Of a stretch of DNA of 64,000 nt, positions 34,329 through 42,253 are shown one piece after another (the stretch's first letter is position 1; every line of letters begins with the position of its first letter). Location: assembly GCF_000725805.1 (NCBI RefSeq), contig NZ_JOFT01000011.1, positions 124,001 through 188,000 on the forward strand, given 5' to 3'. The translations under genes and the position numbers were made by a program. Under the pieces are notes generated by a model. It ran no database searches. It had not been told where the DNA came from and worked only from the letters and a program-made list of their open reading frames with translations. Origin of the DNA: Streptomyces xanthophaeus. Its GTDB lineage: Bacteria > Actinomycetota > Actinomycetes > Streptomycetales > Streptomycetaceae.

Positions 34329-34739
34329 TCAGTCAGGCAGCGCCACGGTGAGATCCACCTCGACGAGCTGTCCGGCAAAGCCCAGCTGGGCAACGCCCAA
34401 GAGCGTGCTGGCGGTGGTGAACGCCGGCCCCAGGGCGGACTCGGTGAGCCGACGCCATGCGGCTCCGAGCAGGTCCCTCTCGTCGCTCCGCACGTAGATC
34501 ACCGACCGCACCACGTGTTGCGGCTGGGCACTCACCGCGGCCAGGGCAGTGAGCGCGTTCGCGACCACCTGGTCGACCTGCGTCTCGAGGGAACCGGCAC
34601 CGACGAGGTCACCGTTCCGATCAAGCGGGCACTGTCCCGCCAGGTAGGCCGTACGCCCTGCCTCTACCACCGTGATGTGGTGGTAGCCGGGCGTCTCATG
34701 CAGCTGCTCGGGGTTGATGCGGGTGATCTTCTCAGTCAT
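34329..34739 (-). CDS. RidA/YjgF family enamine/imine deaminase-like protein
   Basis: The 136-residue protein starts MTEKITRINPEQLHETPGYH. It contains GRTAYLAGQCPLDRNGDLVG, SLETQVDQVVANALTALAAV and HVVRSVIYVRSDERDLLGAA, the RidA chorismate-mutase-like fold. The catalytic Arg of true RidA normally sits in R-x-x-V-Y; here RSVIYVRS is similar. It may hydrolyse reactive enamines or be a binding paralogue. Confidence 0.9.
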   Translation of the reverse strand: MTEKITRINPEQLHETPGYHHITVVEAGRTAYLAGQCPLDRNGDLVGAGSLETQVDQVVANALTALAAVSAQPQHVVRSVIYVRSDERDLLGAAWRRLTESALGPAFTTASTLLGVAQLGFAGQLVEVDLTVALPD

Positions 34740-34854
34740 GTCCGCGAGTCTGCCTAGCGTGGTGGCGGGCACGCACCGCATTTTCCCCACCGGCAAGCAC
34801 TCCGCAGCAACCTGAGGTTGGAGAACAAGCCGCCGTGAGCCGAGTTCGACGTCT

Positions 34855-34896
34855 GCCCCCGCCCCCGCCGGCGGCGCCGGAGCACGGGGCGGGGGC
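34855..34896. terminator. Hairpin terminator of the lipoprotein gene
   Basis: 11-bp arms GCCCCCGCCCC / GGGGCGGGGGC with a 20-base loop directly after the minus-strand stop at 34902. Confidence 0.7.
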
Positions 34897-34901
34897 GTCC
34901 G

Positions 34902-36290
34902 TCAGATGGGCTGGACCGCGAAGACGAAGAGGCCCCCGGCGCCGCGGACGGCGGCGTACCCGTTCGTCGTGAACTGCGGCATCTCCTCGATCCCGGAGGC
35001 CAGCAGCTTCTTGTCGCGGGCGTCGAGCGCAGCTCCGGTGCCCTCCAGGTACGCGTAGAGGACGCCGTTGCCCGGGAGGGCGCGCGGCTTGATGTCCACC
35101 TCGTCCGGGGCCTGGCGCCACAGCTCCTTGCCGGTCTCCGTGTTCCAGGCGACCGCGCCCTTGCCGTACTGCACCACGGCGGTCTTGCCGTCCGGGGAGA
35201 CGGCGAGGCCGTCGTCGTCGATGGCGCCGTTGGTGTCGATGGCCGGCCCCTCGGCGAGCTGGCGGCCGGTCTTGACGTCGATCAGCGTCATGACCGCTTC
35301 GGATTTGCCGTACGAGGACCATTCGAGGAGGGCCTTGTCGCCCTGGTACGGCATCAGCCGCGCACTGGTCGCGTTGGTCGGGGTGACCAGCTTGGCGATG
35401 GCGGCCGGCGGCGTGAGGTCCTTGGTGTTCCACGCCTTCTTGCCCGTACGGATGTCCGTGGCGGTCAGCCACCAAGCGTAGGGCTGGTAGGAGATGTCCT
35501 TCTGCGAGGAGTAGCCGAGGCCGGAGCCGACCGCCCCCTTGAGATCGATGTGCGAGGCCGCGGTGGTCAAGGTCTCCCCGTCACCGATCGGGATGAGCTT
35601 GGTGCTGCCGGAACTGCTGGTGTCCATGAGGTAGCCGTTCCGGAGCGGCGTGGACATGTGGGCGTCCCCGTCGAAGGACGAGCTCCCCAGCTTCTCGCCG
35701 GACGGTGCGTACATGGTCAGCACGGTCTGGGTCGAGGCCTTCTTCAGGCCGTCCGCCGGTGTGTCGACGCGGTTGCGGACCAGCAGGGCCGGCGAACCGT
35801 CCCGCCACTCGCCCACCTGCGCGAGGGCCACCGTCGGGGAGGACGTGCCGGTGTTCGCGGGGATGGCGAAGTCGAACTGCTTGCGCAGCTCGCCGCTCTT
35901 GGCGTCGAGGAGCCGTGCGGTGAAGGTGCTCGTGCCTGACGGCCCGTCGTGCTCGCCGGTGAGGATGACGGCGTCCCCGACCGTGCAGACGTCGAGCCGC
36001 GACGATTCCTTCTCGGACGCCTTGCTCGCGCAGCGCCTCGCCTCATCGTCCGTCAGGCTCCAGGCGGGCTGCGCGGCCAGGCCGGGCACCGGCTTGCCCT
36101 GGTAGGCCGGGCCCTTCGGCGCTGCGGGAGCGGACTCCGCGGCCTTCCCCGTCTTCTCCCCGCCATTGGTCTTGGCATCGGGGTCCGTCCCTCCGGAGCA
36201 CCCGGTGATGAGACCCGCGGACAGCACCAGACCGAGTGCCACCGTCGTTCGTATGCGATTCAACTTCCTTGCCCGTCTTCCCTCTTGCAT
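34902..36290 (-). CDS. Lipoprotein with PQQ-type beta-propeller
   Basis: The 462-residue precursor has a lipoprotein signal (LVLSAGLITGC, lipid-modified Cys31) and a Lys/Ala-rich linker. An outer-face domain of repeated beta units follows (TARLLDAKSGELRKQ, VMTLIDVKTGRQLAEG, AVAWNTETGKELWRQAPDEV). The x-[DN]-x-x-[TS]-G-[KR] turns are those of PQQ-like propellers. Such proteins often act as extracytoplasmic scaffolds beside kinases or secretion machines; no partner is next to it. A start 12 bases upstream is also possible. Confidence 0.88.
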   Translation of the reverse strand: MQEGRRARKLNRIRTTVALGLVLSAGLITGCSGGTDPDAKTNGGEKTGKAAESAPAAPKGPAYQGKPVPGLAAQPAWSLTDDEARRCASKASEKESSRLDVCTVGDAVILTGEHDGPSGTSTFTARLLDAKSGELRKQFDFAIPANTGTSSPTVALAQVGEWRDGSPALLVRNRVDTPADGLKKASTQTVLTMYAPSGEKLGSSSFDGDAHMSTPLRNGYLMDTSSSGSTKLIPIGDGETLTTAASHIDLKGAVGSGLGYSSQKDISYQPYAWWLTATDIRTGKKAWNTKDLTPPAAIAKLVTPTNATSARLMPYQGDKALLEWSSYGKSEAVMTLIDVKTGRQLAEGPAIDTNGAIDDDGLAVSPDGKTAVVQYGKGAVAWNTETGKELWRQAPDEVDIKPRALPGNGVLYAYLEGTGAALDARDKKLLASGIEEMPQFTTNGYAAVRGAGGLFVFAVQPI

Positions 36291-36449
36291 GATCACGCCC
36301 AACGGGCCACCTTACTGTGATCATGACCCGTCCCTGCCCACCCGCCAGCACCCGCAGGCCGACCACTGATGCGGTGGCCGGTACCGGCGTGGATGCGGAG
36401 CGAGGGCAGCAGGCACCCCGGACACCCGCACACCCCGGCGTCCGCCCCC

Positions 36450-37169
36450 TCAGGACAGGGAGGAAGGGCGCCGGGGCGGAGGTACCGCGCGCAGCAGTTC
36501 CCACAGCGGTCGGGAACCGCCGGCCCACTCGGCGAGGATCCGGCGGTCCACCAGGTGGAGGTGCTGGGACCTGGCGAAGTCAACGGCGTTGCTGGTGATC
36601 CGGCCGTTGGTCAGCATGACCAGTACGTCACCGTGGTGGATCTGGCGGCCGGTGCCGTTGAGGACGTGGAGGTCGGGGGTACCGACCGGCTTGCCTGACG
36701 AGCCGGCCTTGCGGTGCTTGCACTGGATCACCCACAGCCGTCCGTACGGGTCGGTCGCCTTCACGTCGGCGCCGTTGTCACCGCGGCCGCCGACCTGCTG
36801 TGCGTCCGCGCATCCGTCCCGGTGCATGAGGTCGCGCACCGCGAACTCGAACTGCGTGTGGTGCAGACGGTCCAGCTGCTCCACCGCGTAGCGCAGGCCC
36901 TGCGCGCGGACCTGTTCCCACCGCGCTGCCTCCCGGCGTCGCCACATCCAGGCCCCGCCCGCGCCGGCCGCTGCCAGAACGGCGAGGGCCACGACCCAGG
37001 GGTGCCCGGCCAGCCACCGCAGTGCGGCGGTCACCAGGCTGAGCACGACCGTGGCCGCGAACGCGGCGAGGAGCACCTGCTCCGTGTGCTGGTTCTTCCG
37101 CCGTCGGGGTCGCTGGGGACGCCGGGGTCGCCGGACGGAGCGCCTGGCGGGACGGCGAGGCCCACTCAC
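36450..37169 (-). CDS. Membrane-anchored Mrr-like restriction endonuclease domain protein
   Basis: The 239-residue protein has a very basic N-terminus (RRPARRSVRRPRRPQRPRRR) and two membrane helices (about 31-51 and 57-75). A cytoplasmic Mrr_cat/PD-(D/E)xK nuclease domain follows with FEFAVRDLMHRDGCADAQQV, GGRGDNGADVKATDP (D135) and WVIQCKHRK (Q149, K151). The catalytic D...QxK set is complete. GTG 37169 follows GGGAG. Mrr-type enzymes cut modified DNA; the membrane anchor suggests action on incoming DNA. A small membrane gene lies 67 bases upstream on the same strand. Confidence 0.88.
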   Translation of the reverse strand: MSGPRRPARRSVRRPRRPQRPRRRKNQHTEQVLLAAFAATVVLSLVTAALRWLAGHPWVVALAVLAAAGAGGAWMWRRREAARWEQVRAQGLRYAVEQLDRLHHTQFEFAVRDLMHRDGCADAQQVGGRGDNGADVKATDPYGRLWVIQCKHRKAGSSGKPVGTPDLHVLNGTGRQIHHGDVLVMLTNGRITSNAVDFARSQHLHLVDRRILAEWAGGSRPLWELLRAVPPPRRPSSLS

Positions 37170-37236
37170 CGGCCGCTCCCTGGAACGGAGTCGGCCGTAT
37201 GCCGCCCGGGGGATGCGCGAAGGGCGCCGGTCGCGA

Positions 37237-37446
37237 TCACTGACCCGCCTGGGAGACGCCGCTGACGAGCTGGCCGAGGAAGCCGACGATGCCCTGGCCG
37301 CCATCGGTCGGGGCCAGCATGATGCCCAGGGCCAGGACGATGAGCACGGTCATCTTCTCGTCGAACCGGCTCCGGGCCTGGGTGCGCCGCCGCAGCCGCA
37401 GGACAACGATGATCACCAGCAGTACTGCCACGTTGATCGTCAGCAA
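37237..37446 (-). CDS. Small membrane protein, partner of the Mrr-like gene
   Basis: The 69-residue protein begins with TTG at 37446 after GGGAGG at ideal spacing. It has two membrane helices (LTINVAVLLVIIVVLRLR and MTVLIVLALGIMLAPTDG) joined by a basic loop (RRRTQARSRFDEK). Similar small proteins accompany mobile or conjugative loci in Streptomyces. It is probably co-transcribed with the Mrr-like gene. Confidence 0.7.
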   Translation of the reverse strand: MLTINVAVLLVIIVVLRLRRRTQARSRFDEKMTVLIVLALGIMLAPTDGGQGIVGFLGQLVSGVSQAGQ

Positions 37447-37701
37447 ACGCCGAACCTCCCGCCGGAACCGGGGCAGCCGACGGCAGCCCCCGGCTTCCTG
37501 TGTAGCCGGAGGCCAGCGGCGGTGTGGCTGGAATGTCAGGAAATGGCGGCAATACGGCGTGCTGGCCGAATCGGGGCCTCCACCGTCGTCCCGCCGTCGA
37601 CCGACCCCTTGACGGCGCACGGCGGTGCGTAGGTAGGCGGACCAGGCCGTTTGAGTAGGTGTACCCATGCGCTCGCGCGCACCGGGCGGTGCAATGGGTC
37701 C

Positions 37702-38046
37702 ATGAACGCGACACCTCCCCTCGTACCTCCGGCCGCGCAGCGGCGCCCGGCCCCGCAGTGGTGGCTGGCCCCGGCCCTGTTCACCGTGGCGGCGGTGCTG
37801 GGCGGTGTCTGGGGATACCGGTCCTCCCCGCTCATTCACGGCACGCCGTGGCTGGCTCTGCCGTACGTCGTTCCACTGGCCCTCGTGGCAGCCTCCTGGC
37901 GGCCGCCCACCAGCCCGGGCACAAAGACCCGCGGAATGGTCCTGGGTGCGTCCGGCGTTCTTGCGGCCCTGGTCTACGCACACGTGGCGACCTTCGTGCT
38001 GTGCACGGTGGCTCTCGTGCTGTGGGCCTTCCAGGGCGGTGGCTGA
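37702..38046 (+). CDS. Small membrane protein, 114 aa
   Basis: After a Pro-rich N-terminus (MNATPPLVPPAAQRRPAPQW) come three or four hydrophobic segments (WWLAPALFTVAAVLGGVWGY, LALPYVVPLALVAASW, GMVLGASGVLAALVYAHVAT, VLCTVALVLWAF). It is likely an integral membrane protein of unknown role. Confidence 0.8.
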   Translation: MNATPPLVPPAAQRRPAPQWWLAPALFTVAAVLGGVWGYRSSPLIHGTPWLALPYVVPLALVAASWRPPTSPGTKTRGMVLGASGVLAALVYAHVATFVLCTVALVLWAFQGGG

Positions 38047-38139
38047 GCCCGCATGTCCAGGAGTGTCGCCGTCGACGCTCTCAGGGCTTCGCCCCCTGGC
38101 GAGGCAGGACTGTCAGCCGTGGATGCCAGAATCGTCGGC

Positions 38140-38586
38140 ATGCCGCTGTGCGATTACTTCTCTGCCCCTGACGATCAGGCTGCCGTCGGGGTCCTGCGGA
38201 CTCCTGGAGGACCGGGGCAGGCGGAACTCGACGTGGTCTTCCTCAAGGACATCGACCCGGTCGTCGCGATCGCCCAGCTCGAAGCCGTCATGACCGGCTG
38301 CAGCCATGAGGAGGCCACCGGGAGCCCGCGGTCCGGCCAGCTGCTGTCCGAGCCTGAGGACGGCCCGCCGTTTGTGGTCACCCTGACGGACACGCTGATC
38401 GACGCCCTCGCCTCGGCATCGCCCGACGACCTCGTCCGCTGTGCCGAGCCGTGGTCGATGACCGACGAACTCCGGCAGATCGGGATCGGGGTCGAGGCCA
38501 CGGCCGAGGTCTTGGCAGGCCTCGCCGGGCTGGCTCGACGCGCTCGGGCTTCCGACCGGCGGCTGTACTGCTGGTGGGCCCTGTAG
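38140..38586 (+). CDS. Conserved hypothetical protein, 148 aa
   Basis: The start MPLCDYFSAPDDQAAVGVLR is followed by LDVVFLKDIDPVVAIAQLEA, VMTGCSHEEATGSPRSGQLL and ALASASPDDLVRCAEPWSMT. This recurring Streptomyces cytoplasmic family has no assigned function. An upstream in-frame start (38053) lacks conserved sequence, so ATG 38140 is chosen. Confidence 0.85.
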   Translation: MPLCDYFSAPDDQAAVGVLRTPGGPGQAELDVVFLKDIDPVVAIAQLEAVMTGCSHEEATGSPRSGQLLSEPEDGPPFVVTLTDTLIDALASASPDDLVRCAEPWSMTDELRQIGIGVEATAEVLAGLAGLARRARASDRRLYCWWAL

Positions 38587-38721
38587 ACCCACCGGCGTCC
38601 GGCGGGCCGTCGGCCAGGCGCGGAGGCGGCTCCTTTGGTGACGTTCTGTCGGAAACTGCACGCTTGTGGTGCAAGTAGACTTTCGCGTCAACATCCTTAC
38701 ACAGCCGAGGGGTTGACTCGA

Positions 38722-39660
38722 ATGGGCGATGAGACGCTGGTCATCGTCGGGTCCCGCGCGAGCGCGCTCGCGAAGAAGCAGGCGGCGGAATGGCTGGACC
38801 CGCTACGCGCCCGTTTCCCCGACGTGCGGTTCAAGAGGGTGCTGATCACTGAGGGCGGGGACCGGGACCGTCAGACCGCGACGCTCGCAGAGGTCGCCGC
38901 GACCACCGGCGGGAGCGCCTTCTCCAGCGATCAGGAGCGCGCCCTGGTCGAGGGCGAGGCCGACGTCATCGTGCACTCCTTGAAGGACCTGCCGACGACC
39001 GTGGCCGAGGGCACGATGCTGCTGCCCTCCCCAGGACCTCGCGGAGACGTCCGTGACGTGCTGTGCGGCGCCACCCTGGCCGGTCTGCCGAAGGGTGCGG
39101 TCGTCGGCACCGGCGCCCCGCGGCGTATCGCCCAGCTCCTCGCGCTCCGCCCGGACCTGAACGTCGTCCCGATCAGGGGCAACGTCCCGGGCCGGATCAA
39201 GCACGCCGGCCGGGGCGGCATCCACGCCGTCCTCCTGGCCGCCGCCGGACTCAACAGGCTGGGCCTGATGCCCGAGGTCCACGAGATCCTGGACCCCCAC
39301 CAGTTCCTCCCCTCCCCGGGGCAAGGCGCTCTCGGTATCCAGGTACGCACCGGCTCCCTGGCCGCGCACCTCCTCGCAGCCACCGGAGACGCACACGTGG
39401 ACGCCTGCGCCCGTGCGGAACGAGCCCTCCTCGCCGAACTGCACGGCGGATGCTCCGTCCCCGTGGGGGCGTGGGCGCAGATCACCCCGGAAGGCCTCCT
39501 GCACCTGTCGGCGGCCGTCACCTCACTGGACGGAACCGCACAGGTCACCACGACGGGCACCGGGCCGGTGGACGCTCCGGAGAAGCTGGGCGCCTGCGTC
39601 GCCGCCGACCTCCTCGCCGAGGGCGCCGCGCGCATCCTCGCGCAGACCAGGAGGCCCTGA
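38722..39660 (+). CDS. hemC: Stand-alone hydroxymethylbilane synthase (porphobilinogen deaminase) homologue
   Basis: The 312-residue protein has the family landmarks: VIVGSRASALAKKQA, the catalytic Asp89 in IVHSLKDLP, the Arg pair 134-135 in GTGAPRRIAQLLALRP, VVPIRGNVPGRIKHAG, FLPSPGQGALGIQVR, and Cys244 in LHGGCSVPVGAW for the dipyrromethane cofactor. Normally it polymerises four porphobilinogens. Differences from housekeeping HemC are clear: GTSSLRR is GTGAPRR, RGNVDTR is RGNVPGR, and the GTGVF...AL region is altered (GGSAFSSDQERAL). No other hem gene is near. GAGGGG precedes the start. Confidence 0.88.
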   Translation: MGDETLVIVGSRASALAKKQAAEWLDPLRARFPDVRFKRVLITEGGDRDRQTATLAEVAATTGGSAFSSDQERALVEGEADVIVHSLKDLPTTVAEGTMLLPSPGPRGDVRDVLCGATLAGLPKGAVVGTGAPRRIAQLLALRPDLNVVPIRGNVPGRIKHAGRGGIHAVLLAAAGLNRLGLMPEVHEILDPHQFLPSPGQGALGIQVRTGSLAAHLLAATGDAHVDACARAERALLAELHGGCSVPVGAWAQITPEGLLHLSAAVTSLDGTAQVTTTGTGPVDAPEKLGACVAADLLAEGAARILAQTRRP

Positions 39661-39740
39661 GCAGCCGCGCCTGAGGACGCGTCGAGCCACCGGCAGTGAC
39701 GGTCGGCCTTCCCCAAAAGGCCGGGCCAAGGAGGTCGGTT

Positions 39741-39779
39741 GCGGGCGCTGAACGGCTGCGGCAACCGTCCAGCGCCCGC
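39741..39779. terminator. Bidirectional hairpin between hemC and the PGBD gene
   Basis: 10-bp arms GCGGGCGCTG / CAGCGCCCGC, with further partial pairing (AACGG/CCGT) inside, between convergent genes. Confidence 0.65.
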
Positions 39780-39841
39780 CTGCGGTGACCAAAGGGTCAG
39801 ATGGTCGACGTCAACACGTCGTACGACACCTCAGCTGCGCC

Positions 39842-40225
39842 CTACCACCACACGCCGGCGCGCAGCTTGCTCCAGGTGTTGCTGCCGACCTCGCCGTCGA
39901 CCGAGATGCCGGCGTGGCTCTGCACGCTGCGCACGGCGTTGTAGGTGGCCTGGCCGAACTGGCCGTCCTCCGCCAGCCACGTCGGGTAGCTCGTGTTCTG
40001 GTTGATGAGGCACTGCACCTGCTTGATGCGCTTCACCGCCTCCGAGCCGGTCTGGCCCGTCTTGGTGAGTGCGGTGCCGCCGTAGTAGTTGCAGCTGTGG
40101 GCGACGCGCTGTTCCGCGGGGGCCGCGGCCGCCGGTCCGGCGGCGTTGGCGGCGCCCCCGAGGGCGAGTCCGCTGCCGAGGACGGCCGCGGCCACGGTCA
40201 CGATGATCTGCTTGCGAAGGTTCAT
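39842..40225 (-). CDS. Small secreted peptidoglycan-binding-fold protein
   Basis: The 127-residue precursor has a signal peptide (MNLRKQIIVTVAAAVLGSGL, Ala-rich cleavage region) and a single PG_binding_1-like domain. The domain shows SCNYYGG, AVKRIKQVQCLINQNTS, DGQFGQATYNAVRSVQSHAG, ISVDGEVGSNTWSKLR. The Cys pair and VQC position match those of the membrane-bound regulator at 40487, which suggests a common origin. GGAAGAG precedes ATG 40225. It is divergent from that regulator across a repeat-rich spacer. Confidence 0.88.
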   Translation of the reverse strand: MNLRKQIIVTVAAAVLGSGLALGGAANAAGPAAAAPAEQRVAHSCNYYGGTALTKTGQTGSEAVKRIKQVQCLINQNTSYPTWLAEDGQFGQATYNAVRSVQSHAGISVDGEVGSNTWSKLRAGVWW

Positions 40226-40332
40226 GCTGCTCTTCCTCCGTTGTCGACGACCGGGCATCCGGCCCGGTGTTCGCAGCGACTCTCGTGCGCCAACATCGAC
40301 GGTGTCCAGCGAGCCCGGAGACCGGGGTCAGC

Positions 40333-40416
40333 GTGGGACGTCCCACGCCCTGACCTGCTGGGACGCCCCGCGCCGGGATGCTTTCGTGGGACGCCGGGAC
40401 GAGGTGGGATCCCGCC
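40333..40416. promoter_or_regulatory. Cluster of four GTGGGA-type palindromic motifs
   Basis: Within the 261-base divergent spacer are GTGGGACGTCCCAC (40333-40346, inside a perfect 18-bp palindrome 40331-40348), CTGGGACGCCCCG (40358), GTGGGACGCCGGGAC (40386) and GTGGGATCCCGCC (40404). Repeated palindromes between a secreted protein gene and membrane HTH genes suggest an operator array. Confidence 0.65.
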
Positions 40417-40486
40417 AAAGCGTGCACGGCACTGGCATCGCGCAGGTGGCGGCCCGATGCTGACCCTCGACTGAGGGGGAAAGCCA

Positions 40487-41242
40487 GTGGCGCGTTGGAA
40501 GGAACTGCCTGCCGGGCTCGACAGCCGGGAGCGCCGGCTCGTCGCCGAGTTGCGCCGGCTGAAGGACCACAGCGGCCTGAGCCTGGCCGCCCTCGCCGGG
40601 AAGACCGGCTACAGCCGCTCGTCGTGGGAGCGGTACCTCAACGGGAAGCAGCCCGTGCCCCGCGAGGCCGTCGAGGAACTGGCCCAGGTCTGCGGGGTGG
40701 ACCCGACGCGTCTGGTGGTGCTGCACGACGTCGCCGCCCAGGCACGACAGCAGGCCCCCGCCCCGGCCCCAGCGGCCGGCGGCGGTACGGGTGCACGCCC
40801 GGAGCCCGTACCCGAGCCGGCGGCCCCGCGCACCGTCCCGCTGCGCACCTTCCTCGCCGGGATCGCGGCGGCCGTGGTCCTGGCCTTCGGCGCGGGGCTG
40901 CTCACCGGCGGCGCCTGGGCCGACGACGGGCCGGGCGCCGGTGACACCGGCAAGTCCGGCTACCGGCGCGGAGTGGCGTACGACTGCGACTTCGGCCGGG
41001 AGAACGGCGAACTGCGGGCCGGGCACAGCACCAACCGCGAGATCCTCCTCGACACCAACAGCACGGGCTTCGACGTCGTCGAGGTCCAGTGCCTGCTGCG
41101 CGAGCACGGCTTCGGTACGAAGAGCACCGACGGGCTCTACGGCCAGGACACCAAGGAGGCCGCGACCCGGTTCCAGGCGGCGCGCGGCCTGGTCGCGGAC
41201 GGCATCGTCGGCCCGAAGACCTGGGCGGAGCTGCGCCGGTGA
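40487..41242 (+). CDS. Membrane-bound HTH regulator with extracytoplasmic peptidoglycan-binding domain
   Basis: The 251-residue protein has a cytoplasmic Xre-like HTH (29-60: GLSLAALAGKTGYSRSSWER, YLNGKQPVP), an Ala/Pro linker, and one membrane helix (about 121-144). Outside, a PGBD-type domain (165-250) has YDCDF, VVEVQCLLREHGF, DGLYGQDTKEAATRFQAARG and VADGIVGPKTWAEL. The design is like a ToxR/CadC one-component receptor and implies direct sensing of cell-wall material. GTG 40487 has GAGGGGGAAAG upstream. It overlaps the next regulator by 4 bases. Confidence 0.88.
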   Translation: MARWKELPAGLDSRERRLVAELRRLKDHSGLSLAALAGKTGYSRSSWERYLNGKQPVPREAVEELAQVCGVDPTRLVVLHDVAAQARQQAPAPAPAAGGGTGARPEPVPEPAAPRTVPLRTFLAGIAAAVVLAFGAGLLTGGAWADDGPGAGDTGKSGYRRGVAYDCDFGRENGELRAGHSTNREILLDTNSTGFDVVEVQCLLREHGFGTKSTDGLYGQDTKEAATRFQAARGLVADGIVGPKTWAELRR

Positions 41243-42087
41243 CCCTGCCGGCGGAGTGCCGGCACCTGGCCGCCGAACTGAGCGGGCTCCGCCGCCGGAC
41301 GGGCCTCAGCCTCGTGGACCTCGGCCGGCGCACCCCGTACAGCAAGTCCTCCTGGGAGCGCTACCTCAACGGCAAGCAGCCGCCGCCCCGGCAGGCGGTC
41401 GAGGTCCTGTGCGCCGTCGCGGACGAGCACCCCGGCAGGCTGCTCGCGCTCTGGGAGCTCGCGGACAACGCCTGGAGCGGCCGGGCCGTGCCCGCCTCCC
41501 CCGCCGGACCTGTTGCGGGACCGGTTGCGGGACCGCCCATTGCCGAACGCACCCCCGCCCCCTTACCCGTACCCGGCCCAGGAACACGCCGCCGACGGCG
41601 GGTGGTCCTGGCCGCCTCCGTCCTGGGCGGCATCGTCGTCCTCATGGTCACCGCGGGCCTGCTCCTGCCCCAGGGGTCCGGGCCGCGGCACGCCGAAGGC
41701 GCCGGGACCAAGGAGGCGCCAATACGCAACCCCGGCTGCGCAGCCACGAGTTGCGCGGGCAAGGACCCGGTGCGCATGGGGTGCGGGGGCGCGGGCATGG
41801 TCACCAGCCTGCGCACCGACACAGGGCCCGGGACCCGGCAGCTGGAGCTGCGGTACGGGGAGTTGTGCCAGGCGGTGTGGGTACGGGCCTCGGGCCTCCA
41901 GCCCGGGGACCGCGTCGAGGTGTTCGTCCCCGGCGTCCCGGAGCCGCAGGAGCTGTGGGTGAGCCACGTGGACCTCGGCAAGTACGTGGCGACCCCCATG
42001 GTCCCCGTACCTCAGGGGACCGCGGGCACCCGCTCGTGCATCACGCCGGGGAACCCGGCCGGCGCGGACCGGATCTGCTTCGGCTGA
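41239..42087 (+). CDS. Membrane-bound HTH regulator with DUF2690 extracytoplasmic domain
   Basis: The 282-residue protein has an HTH nearly identical in layout to its neighbour (TGLSLVDLGRRTPYSKSSWE, RYLNGKQPPP), a Pro/Ala linker, one membrane helix (about 121-143) and an outer DUF2690-like domain. The outer part shows NPGCAATSCAGKDPVRMGCG, LELRYGELCQAVWVRASGL and CITPGNPAGADRICFG, with paired Cys. GTG 41239 overlaps the previous TGA (GTGA), so the two are co-translated. The pair probably acts on shared promoters through different ligands. Confidence 0.88.
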   Translation: MTLPAECRHLAAELSGLRRRTGLSLVDLGRRTPYSKSSWERYLNGKQPPPRQAVEVLCAVADEHPGRLLALWELADNAWSGRAVPASPAGPVAGPVAGPPIAERTPAPLPVPGPGTRRRRRVVLAASVLGGIVVLMVTAGLLLPQGSGPRHAEGAGTKEAPIRNPGCAATSCAGKDPVRMGCGGAGMVTSLRTDTGPGTRQLELRYGELCQAVWVRASGLQPGDRVEVFVPGVPEPQELWVSHVDLGKYVATPMVPVPQGTAGTRSCITPGNPAGADRICFG

Positions 42088-42253
42088 ACCAGCCAGGCCC
42101 CGGCCCCGGTATCGGGGTTGTCCGTCGGCCGGGGTGGCGGTCCTGGCTGCTGGGCTGAGCTGTCGTGGCGGCGGGCGAGTGGGTGACGGCGTCCGCGGAC
42201 AGGCCGGGGCCAGTTCTTCGAGGCCTGCGGCCTCCAGAGGCTCGTACTACGTG

